Assembly: GCA_945874895.1 (NCBI GenBank)
Contig: CAMCIC010000022.1
Span: 1 to 45,738, forward strand
Source of the DNA: Akkermansia muciniphila
GTDB taxonomy: Bacteria > Verrucomicrobiota > Verrucomicrobiia > Verrucomicrobiales > Akkermansiaceae
DNA length: 45,738 nucleotides
Direction of reading: 5' to 3'
In this document: positions 17,787 through 26,106 of the stretch, piece by piece
Layout of the letters: each line of letters begins with the position of its first letter
How positions within the stretch are numbered: the first letter of the stretch is position 1
The notes under the pieces: generated by a model
Database searches by the model: none
Told to the model about the DNA's origin: nothing
What the model saw: only the letters and a program-made list of their open reading frames with translations
Translations under genes and position numbers: made by a program

Positions 17787-18656
17787 TTAGGCGCAGGGAG
17801 TGCCGGTCGAGTTGGCGAGCGCGCGGAATGCTTCGATGAAGCGTGCCGTCAGCGGTCCTGGCTTGCCTTCGCCGATGGGGCGACGGTCCAGAGCAATGAC
17901 GGGAATCACCTCGGCAGCCGTGCCGGTAAGGAAGCACTCGTCTGCGATGAAAATATCGTAGCGGGTCAAGGTCTGCTCTTTTTTCGGAATGCCCAATTCA
18001 TCGGCCAATTGCAAGATCACCTGACGGGTCACGCCATCGAGCGCACCATCCGCGACCGGAGGGGTGAGCAGTGTGCCGTTTTTCAGCAAAAAAATGTTGT
18101 CGCCCGTGCACTCAGACACGTAGCCCTGCTCATTGAGCATCACGGCTTCCATAGCGCCGGCTTGGATTGCCTCCACCTTGGCCATGACGTTGTTGAGATA
18201 GTTCAACGACTTCACTTGCGGCATCAAAGCGGCGGGAGCGGGACGGCGGGTCGCACAGGTGATGATGGCCAATCCATTGGTATAATATTCCTCGGGATAC
18301 AACTGGATCGTCGAAGCGATGATGAACATGCTGGGACGCTCGCAGAGATAAGGATTCAGGCCCAGACCGCCCGTGCCACGTGTCACCACCAAACGGACAT
18401 ATCCATCGCGCAGACCGTTGGCTTTGATGGTATCCACAGTGAACTGAATCACCTGCTCCTGCGTCCATGGCAACTTCATCACGATCGCACGAGCCGAGTC
18501 GAACAAACGCCGGATGTGTTCCTCCAGTCGAAACACCCGGCCATTGTAAAAACGAATGCCCTCGAACACCCCATCGCCGTAAAGCAGGCCATGGTCGAAA
18601 ACGGAAATTTTCGCCTCTTGTTCGTCCACCAATTTCTCATCGAGCCATATTTTCAT
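17787..18656 (-). CDS. ilvE: branched-chain amino acid aminotransferase
   Basis: A 289-residue fold-type IV PLP enzyme that makes or degrades Leu, Ile and Val through their 2-oxo acids. The N-terminus MKIWLDEKLVDEQEA and SVFDHGLLYGDGVFEGIR are the family opening. The PLP lysine is Lys149 in QVKSLNYLNN, and SECTGDNIF carries the expected Glu. A TTG four codons upstream (18668) could also start it; I chose the ATG at 18656 because homologues start with M-K-I-W. A D-amino acid transaminase or aminodeoxychorismate lyase is possible by fold, but the KSLNYLNN sequence favours IlvE. It precedes mcsA by 12 bp. Confidence 0.88.
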   Translation of the reverse strand: MKIWLDEKLVDEQEAKISVFDHGLLYGDGVFEGIRFYNGRVFRLEEHIRRLFDSARAIVMKLPWTQEQVIQFTVDTIKANGLRDGYVRLVVTRGTGGLGLNPYLCERPSMFIIASTIQLYPEEYYTNGLAIITCATRRPAPAALMPQVKSLNYLNNVMAKVEAIQAGAMEAVMLNEQGYVSECTGDNIFLLKNGTLLTPPVADGALDGVTRQVILQLADELGIPKKEQTLTRYDIFIADECFLTGTAAEVIPVIALDRRPIGEGKPGPLTARFIEAFRALANSTGTPCA

Positions 18657-18732
18657 GTCCAAGCCCAAGTTAGCCGCCGTGCTGCTGATGACAAGCCCCT
18701 AAAACAAAGATTTTTTGACATGATGGATCCAG

Positions 18733-19344
18733 TTGGTGGTGATGGATTTCCTGATTGTGGAAGGCTCGTGTGAACGGGTGAAGCAGTTGCTCGATCGAAT
18801 CGCGGAAATCATGATTGAAGGACACGCGGTGACCGCCTTAGGGCATGCACGAGCTACGTTTGACCTCGATTGGCTCATTCCTCGCTCATCGTCCGGGGCG
18901 TGGCGATCCGCATTGACAAGCATGAGCTATCGGCCTTTTGCGGAATCGGAACATTTCCACCCATAGGAAGCGACACTCGATTTTCCGTTAGCTCCCGTGG
19001 ATTTGATATTTTCGCGCTGATGCGCATTCATCCACTCACGCTCGACGATGGCGGATTTGCTACCATGGTGGTGCGGCATGGAGGAGATGCCTCATTCGAA
19101 CGCATCAAAACCACGCGCGCCCAGTGAGATTTCGTTTCCTGATGGGCCTGGACCAGTGCCCCATCCGGTGAAATTTCATGATCCGCGCGATGCGGTGGAG
19201 CATTTTGCGAGCTCAACGCTCCACTGCCATCCGCCGAGGAAAGCTGGCTTCGCAAGGCAAAAGCCCAGCCGTTCCGCGGGGTCTGATTTTTCGAGACATA
19301 TGAAATATCTGCTGCGATTTCGCGTAGTGCAGCAGAATCCGTGA
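18733..19344 (+). pseudogene. decayed nucleotidyltransferase (AbiEii/MNT-like) gene
   Basis: The frame from 18733 encodes a recognisable stretch, IEGHAVTALGHARATFDLDW followed by LIP, matching the GGHAVxALGHARxTxDxDLL block of small nucleotidyltransferases, and continues to a stop at 18966. A compatible continuation (FDIFALMRI and DDGGFATMVVRHG) appears in a different frame at 18960-19127, and a last piece (KYLLRFRVVQQN) in a third frame ending at 19344. The second G of the usual GG motif is replaced (IEG) and a clean ORF is lacking. I read this as one gene broken by at least two frameshifts. The later fragments are weaker evidence than the first. Confidence 0.5.
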
Positions 19345-19354
19345 AAATTTCATC

Positions 19355-20467
19355 ATGAGACGCCGCGATTATCTTAAGACCCTGGCTGCCTTGCCCTTGG
19401 CCGGCTTCGCCGAAACTACTGGTGTGGAAACCCCCTCCTTGCCCAAGCCGGAAGAAGGCATCGCGGATGGCTGGACCATCTGCGTCTTGCCCGATACCCA
19501 GAACTACGCGAAGTATGGGAAAAACCAGGCGCACTTCCAGCGCATGACCGAATGGGTGGTCCAGCATCGCGAAGCATGGAAGATCCAGCTCGTCCTGCAC
19601 GAAGGAGATTTTGTAGAACAAAACAACATCGCCGAGGGCGGTGGGCGCGGCTGGGGCGATCAAAACTCGACTTCGCAATGGGCCAGCGCGAAACAAGCCA
19701 TGTCCGTCTTTTCTGGTGTTCTTCCCGCGGTGTTGGCCACGGGCAATCACGATTACGGCATTCGCAATGCGGAAACACGCGAATCCCAATTCCCCGCGAT
19801 GTTCCCGCTGGACTGGAATCCCCTCGTTTCCGATGGCAAAGGGGGCGGCATCCTAGTTGAATGCGCAGCCAATGCCTTTGGCGTCAAGACCCTAGAAAAC
19901 GCCGCCTATGAATTTCCCGCGCCGGATGGCCGGAAGTATCTGCTGCTCGCTCTCGAATGGGGGCCTCGCCGTGCCGTGGTGGAATGGGCTTTGGAGCTTT
20001 GCCAACGTCCGCGATTCGCCCATCATTTCGGGATTCTCTTGACCCACGATTTTATGCTCCCGGGCGACAATCGCGACGGACAAGATGGCAATCGCAAGCG
20101 TTCGGGCAATCCTCATACCTATGCCACATCCACTGATACTCACGATGGTGAGGATCTGTGGCAGCAGTTTGTGCGCAAGGCCCCCCAGATCCAGCTGGTG
20201 CTCAATGGACATGAAATGGGCAGCCATGTCGGTCGCCGCAGTGATCTCAATGACGCCGGGAAAGTCGTCCATCAATCGCTCTTCAACGCTCAAGGATTCG
20301 GTGGCGGGTCGGATGAGAAAGGCAATGGCGGAGACGGCTGGATGCGCTTTCTAACCGTATTGCCCAACCACGACATCGAGGTGCGCAGTTTTTCGCTCCT
20401 GCGTCATGAAGCCGGGAAAGATCCTTGGTGGCGTGACCCGCAGTGGAATTTTCGCCTGCGATTCTGA
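19355..20467 (+). CDS. Tat-exported calcineurin-like metallophosphoesterase
   Basis: A 370-residue protein whose start MRRRDYLKTLAALPLAGFA is a twin-arginine signal. The metal-binding motifs of calcineurin-like phosphoesterases follow in order: VLPDTQNYAKY (Asp), HEGDFVEQNN, ATGNHDYG, LLTHDFM and VLNGHEMGSH. It probably hydrolyses phosphoesters in the periplasm; the substrate is unknown. The gene stands alone, right after the decayed nucleotidyltransferase and 100 bp before proS. No clear Shine-Dalgarno sequence precedes the ATG. Confidence 0.88.
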   Translation: MRRRDYLKTLAALPLAGFAETTGVETPSLPKPEEGIADGWTICVLPDTQNYAKYGKNQAHFQRMTEWVVQHREAWKIQLVLHEGDFVEQNNIAEGGGRGWGDQNSTSQWASAKQAMSVFSGVLPAVLATGNHDYGIRNAETRESQFPAMFPLDWNPLVSDGKGGGILVECAANAFGVKTLENAAYEFPAPDGRKYLLLALEWGPRRAVVEWALELCQRPRFAHHFGILLTHDFMLPGDNRDGQDGNRKRSGNPHTYATSTDTHDGEDLWQQFVRKAPQIQLVLNGHEMGSHVGRRSDLNDAGKVVHQSLFNAQGFGGGSDEKGNGGDGWMRFLTVLPNHDIEVRSFSLLRHEAGKDPWWRDPQWNFRLRF

Positions 20468-20567
20468 TTTCCGCAGGACTCGGGTGACTTGACTTGATGT
20501 CACCACCTGCTTGCGCAAAAAAGCCGTGATTTTTGCGAGGAGCAATGATACTTTGCGGTCCCGCACC

Positions 20568-22097
20568 ATGTCTGAAGCCAAAACCGCCATCACACCCACA
20601 CGCAGCGAAAACTTTCCCGAATGGTATCAACAAGTCATTCGTGGAGCCGATCTTGCGGAAAATTCCGAAACCCGCGGCTGCATGGTGATCAAGCCTTGGG
20701 GCTACGGCATTTGGGAACTGATCCAACAACAACTCGACCGCCGCTTTAAGGCCACAGGCCACCAAAACGCCTACTTCCCGCTGCTCATTCCCCTCTCTTA
20801 TTTGGAAAAAGAAGCCGAGCACGCCGAGGGCTTTGCTACCGAATGCGCCGTGGTGACCCACCATCGTCTGGAAGCAGAAAAAGATCCAGAAACCGGCAAA
20901 ACGCGCATGATTCCGACGGGGAAACTCGATGAACCCTACGTGATCCGTCCAACCTCCGAGACGATCATCGGCGCCGCCTTCGCCCGCTGGGTCAATTCCT
21001 ACCGCGACCTCCCCCTGCTCATCAACCAGTGGGCCAACGTGATGCGCTGGGAAATGCGGCCGCGCATGTTCCTTCGCACCGCAGAATTCCTGTGGCAGGA
21101 GGGTCACACCGCACATGAAACCAAAGAAGAGGCCCTTACAGAAACACGACTCATCCATCGCGAATACGAAACCTTCCTCCGCGATCACCTCGCCATTCCC
21201 GTCATCCCCGGCGAAAAGACGGAGAACGAGCGTTTTCCCGGTGCAGAAATGACCCTCACTGTCGAAGCCATGGTGCAGGATCGCAAGGCCATCCAAGCCG
21301 GAACATCGCACTACCTCGGACAAAACTTCTCCAAGGCCCAGGACATCAAATTCACAGGACGCGATGGCACGATCCAGCATGTGCACACCACCTCATGGGG
21401 CGTTTCCACCCGCATGATCGGCACGCTGATCATGGCGCATTCCGATGATGATGGACTGATTTTACCACCACGCGTGGCCACCCAGCAAATCGTGATCATT
21501 CCCGTCACACCGAAGGAAGATACCAAACAAGCGGTCATCGATGCCTGCCAAGCTCTCGCAGAGGCCCTGCGCCACCTCAACTACCACGGTGACCCACTGC
21601 GCGTGCATGTGGATGCCCGGGACATCGGCGGCGGCGTGAAAAAATGGGAGTGGGTCAAAAAAGGCGTGCCCATTCGCGTGGAAATCGGTCCGCGCGATTT
21701 GGAATCAGGTAAGATCGCCCTCTCGCGCCGCGATCAACCTTCCTCTGAGAAGTCGTTTCACGACAAAGAAGAATTCCTACGCACAGCCGTGGAGACTCTC
21801 TCCTCCATCCATCTAAATCTGCTCGCTCGGGCCACCGCGCTGCGCGATGCAAACATCGAGTATTGCGATGACCTCGATGCCTTCCACGCCCATTGGAGCA
21901 AGGAGAATCCTGGTTGGTTGCTCACGCCATGGGCGGCGTCAGCCGAGCAGGAAGATGAACTGGCCAAACAGCACAAAATCACCATCCGCTGTCTGCCCTT
22001 GGCGGATGTGCCCTTGCCGCAAACCCCAGCATCCGCGCCATGCCTCCTAACAGGTCAGGACACCAAGCAGTGGGCGATCTGGGGCCGCAGTTACTAA
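20568..22097 (+). CDS. proS: prolyl-tRNA synthetase (short eukaryote/archaea-type)
   Basis: A 509-residue class II synthetase that charges tRNA-Pro. Motif 1 lies near EFPEWYQQ/KPWGYGIW, RPTSETIIG is the proline-binding TxE region, motif 2 is RPRMFLRTAEFLWQEGHTAH, and motif 3 lies near the anticodon-binding boundary. There is no insertion (editing) domain between motifs 2 and 3, and the protein ends in an aromatic dipeptide (RSY), both marks of the eukaryote/archaea-type ProRS. I chose the ATG at 20568; the frame is open for 19 more codons upstream but these look like leader. Found in many bacterial phyla, so not by itself a sign of transfer. Confidence 0.95.
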   Translation: MSEAKTAITPTRSENFPEWYQQVIRGADLAENSETRGCMVIKPWGYGIWELIQQQLDRRFKATGHQNAYFPLLIPLSYLEKEAEHAEGFATECAVVTHHRLEAEKDPETGKTRMIPTGKLDEPYVIRPTSETIIGAAFARWVNSYRDLPLLINQWANVMRWEMRPRMFLRTAEFLWQEGHTAHETKEEALTETRLIHREYETFLRDHLAIPVIPGEKTENERFPGAEMTLTVEAMVQDRKAIQAGTSHYLGQNFSKAQDIKFTGRDGTIQHVHTTSWGVSTRMIGTLIMAHSDDDGLILPPRVATQQIVIIPVTPKEDTKQAVIDACQALAEALRHLNYHGDPLRVHVDARDIGGGVKKWEWVKKGVPIRVEIGPRDLESGKIALSRRDQPSSEKSFHDKEEFLRTAVETLSSIHLNLLARATALRDANIEYCDDLDAFHAHWSKENPGWLLTPWAASAEQEDELAKQHKITIRCLPLADVPLPQTPASAPCLLTGQDTKQWAIWGRSY

Positions 22098-22116
22098 CAT
22101 CCTGTTCCAGAAAATC

Positions 22117-22386
22117 ATGTCGAACACCCACCAACTCCGCTACTCCTTGTTCATCATCGGCGGAGTGATTCTCGGCATCATCAGTCTGTGGGCAGGACGA
22201 TTTTTGCCGGGAACCGCGGGTGAAGTGCTGGCAAGGATTTTTCACATCCTCACCACTCCCATCATCCTCGAAGCCAGCTTCGGAATCTTAGGCATCGTGA
22301 TCGTTATGACCCTCGCGCATTACAACGAAAAAAACGCTGATGAGTGGGTGGAGATGGACTTTCCGGATGAGAAGAAAGACGGTTGA
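22117..22386 (+). CDS. small two-helix membrane protein
   Basis: An 89-residue protein with two hydrophobic segments, SLFIIGGVILGIISLWAG (about 9-27) and FGILGIVIVMTLAHY (about 55-69), and an acidic tail with WVEMDFPDEKK. I do not recognise the family. It starts 19 bp after the proS stop, so it may be read through from proS. Confidence 0.6.
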   Translation: MSNTHQLRYSLFIIGGVILGIISLWAGRFLPGTAGEVLARIFHILTTPIILEASFGILGIVIVMTLAHYNEKNADEWVEMDFPDEKKDG

Positions 22387-22517
22387 AGGATTTCATGGCA
22401 TTCGATGGAGCGCGGAATTTGTCCCACGTCATATCTCCCTTCTCGAACAACAGCAGAATGCATTCCTCGTTCCATTTCCGATCTTGCCAATCGGGTGGCA
22501 TGCCTCATAGTGATGCC

Positions 22518-23297
22518 ATGATGAAATTTTTCTCCCGCATCTTGTTTTTGAGCTCAGGTCTCATCTTTGCCGAACCCGCACCACCCACTCCTAACAACGT
22601 CGGAGTCGGCGCGCAAGCACCCAAAGGATGTGAAGTTTTATTCGATGGTTCCAAAAAGATGCTGGAAGAAAAATGGACCTACTGGCAGGGTCCACGCTTC
22701 GGATCCTCGCTGCCCATCCAGTGGCCGATTGTGGAAGATCCCATCGATGGTGGCACATGTGTCCGGACCGATGATCCCGCCGTGAAAAAAGGACAGTATG
22801 GCGTGGCGGACATCGTGACGAAAAAAGCCTTTCGCGATTTCCGCTTGCATGTCGAATTCTATATCACCAAGCCCGGCGGCAACAGCGGGGTCTATCTCCA
22901 GAACCGATATGAAATCCAGATTCTCGATGGCGACAAAACCAAACACGGCATGGGTGCGGTGATCAACGAAACGGAATCCCCCTATGCTCTCTACCGCGGC
23001 GTGAGCACTTGGAACAGCTACGACATCGTCTTCCGCGCCGCACGGTTCAAGGATGGGAAACGCACAGAGAAAGCGCTCGTCACGGTTTTTTTCAACGGCA
23101 AACTCGCACATCATAACATCCCCATCCATCAAGTCTGGGGCGGAGCGAATTCCGGGGTCGATGGCGGCAACGATGGCGGCAAAGGTATCACCGACACCCC
23201 ACAGGGCATCAAACTGCAGGCCGAGGGGCACGATGTACGCTACCGCAATCTCTGGATCAAGGAATTGGATTTGACGGAGCCAGACACCAGCCTCTAA
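22518..23297 (+). CDS. secreted DUF1080 (3-keto-disaccharide hydrolase-like) protein
   Basis: A 259-residue protein with a signal peptide (MMKFFSRILFLSSGLIFAEP; the ATG at 22521 is equally possible). The rest is one DUF1080 concanavalin-like domain: GCEVLFDGSKK at the start, FRLHVEFYI, the diagnostic GGNSGVYLQNRYEIQILDG near 137-155, then TWNSYDIVFRAARF and a C-terminal RNLWIKELD. DUF1080 proteins are abundant in Verrucomicrobiota and Planctomycetota; some cleave 3-keto-glycosides. The upstream in-frame extension to 22383 looks non-coding. Confidence 0.85.
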   Translation: MMKFFSRILFLSSGLIFAEPAPPTPNNVGVGAQAPKGCEVLFDGSKKMLEEKWTYWQGPRFGSSLPIQWPIVEDPIDGGTCVRTDDPAVKKGQYGVADIVTKKAFRDFRLHVEFYITKPGGNSGVYLQNRYEIQILDGDKTKHGMGAVINETESPYALYRGVSTWNSYDIVFRAARFKDGKRTEKALVTVFFNGKLAHHNIPIHQVWGGANSGVDGGNDGGKGITDTPQGIKLQAEGHDVRYRNLWIKELDLTEPDTSL

Positions 23298-23380
23298 CGG
23301 CATCGACTTCTTGCATCGCGATCCTACCCCGCCGTTTCAAAAAACAAAATTGCGCCATAGCGGCAACCGCACAAAGTCCG

Positions 23381-23908
23381 TCAAGGCTTCGGTGGCAACC
23401 AGCGCGTGATTTTTTCAAAATACGCCGGCTCGTTGATATCGGTATGCAGCACTCCGCCGGGCCCGATGTATTTCCATTCGTGGCAACCATAGCAGATCTG
23501 CAACACTCGCTGGCCGCGGGAGTCCGACCACACCAACGCGTAATCCGGATGAAAACCGGCGCAGGTCGTTTTCGGCGAGGAGAGTGCTTGATGCGAATCC
23601 GCACTGCCATAGAGATCCACAATTTCCTTCACTCGCGAAGTGGTGACGGGTTCGGGCTTTTGGTGAAAAGCGAAATCGGCAAAAAAACGATGCGGCTCCG
23701 TGCGCAATTGCTGAGCATAGACTTCGGCATCGCGCTTGGGGTGCGCCAATCCGCGATACACCTCGATGTTTTTCGCCTTTCGAAAATCCGCTCCCACCGC
23801 ACGCAAAGAAGCGAGCTCCGTAGACCGCAGAGGTTCGCCGCCACGCCAACAGGTGGCACAGGAGGCTAACAAAAGCAGGGGCAGAACGTAAATCGCTCGC
23901 ATCATCAC
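23381..23908 (-). CDS. lipoprotein of unknown function with CYGCHEW motif
   Basis: A 175-residue protein with a lipoprotein signal: MMMRAIYVLPLLLLASC, where Cys17 would be lipidated. No known domain is evident. A CYGCHEW motif near residue 138 resembles a metal-binding CxxCH but only one such motif is present, and its role is unclear. TTCAGFHPDYALVW is another conserved-looking block. Three in-frame ATGs at the start make the exact start ambiguous. Convergent with the DUF1080 gene. Confidence 0.65.
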   Translation of the reverse strand: MMMRAIYVLPLLLLASCATCWRGGEPLRSTELASLRAVGADFRKAKNIEVYRGLAHPKRDAEVYAQQLRTEPHRFFADFAFHQKPEPVTTSRVKEIVDLYGSADSHQALSSPKTTCAGFHPDYALVWSDSRGQRVLQICYGCHEWKYIGPGGVLHTDINEPAYFEKITRWLPPKP

Positions 23909-23999
23909 GGACCGATCATGCTCTACGCTTGAGGAAAATCAATGGGATTTCTGATTTCTTCGGCTTGCCCCGCGAGACCAGCTGAGACAGGATGACGAC

Positions 24000-24767
24000 A
24001 TGAACTCCGCAGGCAAGGCGCAACAATTGCGCGAGAGCAAAGGGCAAGGTCGCATCACCGCTCTCACAGCCTATGATTATCCGATGGCCAAGTTGCTTGA
24101 CGAAACAGGCATCGACCTGCTGCTCGTAGGTGATTCGTTAGGCATGGTCGTTCTGGGATTTCCTGATACGACGCACGTGACGCTAGAGCATATGATCCAC
24201 CACACGGCCGCCGTGGCTCGCGCCAAGCCGAAGGCCCTCGTGCTGGGTGATATGCCCATTCACACGTATGACGAACCCGTGCAGGCACTCGCATCAGCGC
24301 AGCAACTCATCGCTGCGGGAGCTGATGCCGTAAAGCTGGAAGGCGGGGAGGAAAAAGCGGCCACGGTTCAGGCCCTCTGCGATGCGGGCATCGAGGTGAT
24401 CGGCCACATCGGCATGCTGCCCCAGCATGTGGTGGAAGAAGGCGGCTATCGAAAAAAAGGCAAAACGCCCGCCGCAGCAGATCAATTGCTGCGCGATGCT
24501 CTCGCACTGCAGGATGCCGGTGCCTGCGCGCTGGTGCTCGAATCCATCGTGCCTCACGTCGCCGCACAAATCACCAATGAGATCTCGATACCCACCATAG
24601 GCATCGGCTGTGGCGAAAACACCTGCGACGGCGAAGTGGCGGTGATCACCGATCTGTTAGGCTCGTATCCCTGGTTCGTGCCGCCTTTCGCCCGACCCGA
24701 AGCGAATGTGGCAGAAGCCGTCCGCCTCGCAGCGCTCGCTTTCCAAAAGCGCGTCCGAGAAGAATGA
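24000..24767 (+). CDS. panB: 3-methyl-2-oxobutanoate hydroxymethyltransferase
   Basis: A 255-residue TIM-barrel enzyme that adds a hydroxymethyl group from methylene-tetrahydrofolate to 2-oxoisovalerate, the first step to pantothenate and CoA. Visible landmarks: TALTAYDYPMAKLLDETGID, LLLVGDSLGMVVLG with the metal-binding Asp, VLGDMPIHTY, DAVKLEGG, GHIGMLPQ and PTIGIGCG. An AGGA sits about 8 nt before the ATG, one of the clearer ribosome-binding sites in the window. panC is not beside it. Confidence 0.96.
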   Translation: MNSAGKAQQLRESKGQGRITALTAYDYPMAKLLDETGIDLLLVGDSLGMVVLGFPDTTHVTLEHMIHHTAAVARAKPKALVLGDMPIHTYDEPVQALASAQQLIAAGADAVKLEGGEEKAATVQALCDAGIEVIGHIGMLPQHVVEEGGYRKKGKTPAAADQLLRDALALQDAGACALVLESIVPHVAAQITNEISIPTIGIGCGENTCDGEVAVITDLLGSYPWFVPPFARPEANVAEAVRLAALAFQKRVREE

Positions 24768-24803
24768 TGGGTAGGCATGATCGAATGAATCGATTTTTTC
24801 GCC

Positions 24804-25622
24804 TCATCTTTGGGTGGGAAATTTTTCCTCCATGAGCCAACGTCGAATGACCTCATCATTCGCGCTGATATTGCCCAGCACGCGGTAGTTCGATCGCTCC
24901 AGCACCAGGGCGAGTTCCGATGGTTCATCAACCACGCACCACGGTTGCGAGCCAGAGGAATGGATGAACCGAAACTCCTGATCTTTTACCACCAGAAAGC
25001 CGACATGAGTGTCCAGACCCATGAGATAGATGCCCGGACGACCGCGGGTGGTCTCGAAGCGGAATGTTTTGTAAGGAATGCCCACACGGATGCGCAGATC
25101 CTCCATGGGCAGAAAGGTTCGTAAGATCTGCTGAGAGGCCTGTTGCGCAAGCTGAGAGCGCTCGATGCGGAACCCAGCCGCTTCCAGCACGGTGGTGACA
25201 AAATACCCGCAGGCGATTTTCCCCTCGCCGGGTGTGGTGGCCGTTCCATTGAAATCCCAGGGCGTTCCCAACCAGCAACGCATCATTTCCGGCAGGCTGT
25301 GCTCTAACAATTCGCGCGCCTGATCGATCACCGCTTTTTTTTCGCGCGCAGTCGTCGCCATGCGATAGCTTCCGGCATAATGTTTGCGCCAGCGCTGGAT
25401 GTCCTGCTTTAGCAAATTCCATTTCGCAGGATCGGGCGCTGGGGCCCGCTCTTTTTCCTCTGAGGGCAAAGCGCCCATCGTCCGATACCAGTGCATGGCT
25501 AGTGTGTCCCGATACCGATGCACGGCCCACGCAGCCGACACCGCCACCAGCAGTCCCAATACCCAGAACACCGCGCGATACGAACGCCGGGGAGCATACT
25601 GGTTGGTGGGTTTTTTTGCCAA
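24804..25622 (-). CDS. membrane-anchored NlpC/P60-like (papain-fold) protein
   Basis: A 272-residue protein from a TTG start at 25622; I see no better start. One N-terminal membrane segment (AVFWVLGLLVAVSAAWAV, about 17-34) anchors an outside domain. After a helical part (65-115) comes the papain-like core: LGTPWDFNG (118-126), Cys138 in IACGYFVTTVLEAAG, His206 in GLDTHVGFLV and His221 in FIHSSGS, in the order Cys-His-polar expected for NlpC/P60 hydrolases. It might cut peptidoglycan peptides or another amide, but the family match is by motif only. It follows the small gene at 25642 by 19 bp. Confidence 0.65.
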   Translation of the reverse strand: MAKKPTNQYAPRRSYRAVFWVLGLLVAVSAAWAVHRYRDTLAMHWYRTMGALPSEEKERAPAPDPAKWNLLKQDIQRWRKHYAGSYRMATTAREKKAVIDQARELLEHSLPEMMRCWLGTPWDFNGTATTPGEGKIACGYFVTTVLEAAGFRIERSQLAQQASQQILRTFLPMEDLRIRVGIPYKTFRFETTRGRPGIYLMGLDTHVGFLVVKDQEFRFIHSSGSQPWCVVDEPSELALVLERSNYRVLGNISANDEVIRRWLMEEKFPTQR

Positions 25623-25641
25623 AATCGAACGCGTTATGGGA

Positions 25642-25941
25642 TCAGATCAACCTGTATTCTCCGTCATCATCCATACCGATCCAGCCAACATGATCGAAGG
25701 CCCGATAAAGAGCCGGCAAAATGTCTTCCGAATCATCCTCACAATGCTCGATGGTCGCCGTGCTGGTCAGACCATGGGCCACCTCGATGCTGATCACAGT
25801 CTCGCAACCGTCGATGCGAATCCAATCGCCCCAGTTTTTGTGATCATGAGTGACCTCCAGTTTCTGAGCTCGCAAGGCCGCAAGCACCGACCGCAAGGTG
25901 GTGGGTTGGGAGGATTCGGGGATGGCGACGACAATGTCCAT
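25642..25941 (-). CDS. small acidic protein of unknown function
   Basis: A 99-residue, strand-and-helix soluble protein, with the ATG at 25941 taken as the start (an ATG at 25953 and a TTG at 25977 are alternatives). It opens MDIVVAIPES and has DWIRIDGCETVISIEVAH and many acidic residues near the C-terminus (HCEDDSEDILPA, GMDDDGEY). I do not recognise the family. It is 19 bp upstream of the NlpC/P60-like gene and probably forms an operon with it; it is divergent from thrB. Confidence 0.6.
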   Translation of the reverse strand: MDIVVAIPESSQPTTLRSVLAALRAQKLEVTHDHKNWGDWIRIDGCETVISIEVAHGLTSTATIEHCEDDSEDILPALYRAFDHVGWIGMDDDGEYRLI

Positions 25942-26106
25942 AACCGCAATCATACGGGAGCTACGGGACTTCGCCAAGCATTCAATGGCGGAAAAACCTC
26001 ACGTTATCACGCCGCCACCGCATGGCGCAGCCACCGATGCGCGCGTCCAAATTTTGACACAATTGACGATGGGCAGATGCGGAAAAATCTGTACTATTGC
26101 CGCGCC

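Noticed and set aside
17031-18773. A 580-residue open frame on the plus strand across mcsB, mcsA and ilvE
   Set aside because: It is fully antisense to three strongly supported genes and its translation has no recognisable domain, with the His/Arg-rich look of a shadow frame.
20283-21386. A 367-residue open frame antisense to proS
   Set aside because: It overlaps the whole first half of a clear proS gene, and its Gly/His/Phe-rich sequence is typical of antisense shadows.
25384-26106. N-terminal extension of thrB (241 codons)
   Set aside because: It is antisense to two other genes, and homoserine kinase normally begins at the chosen start.
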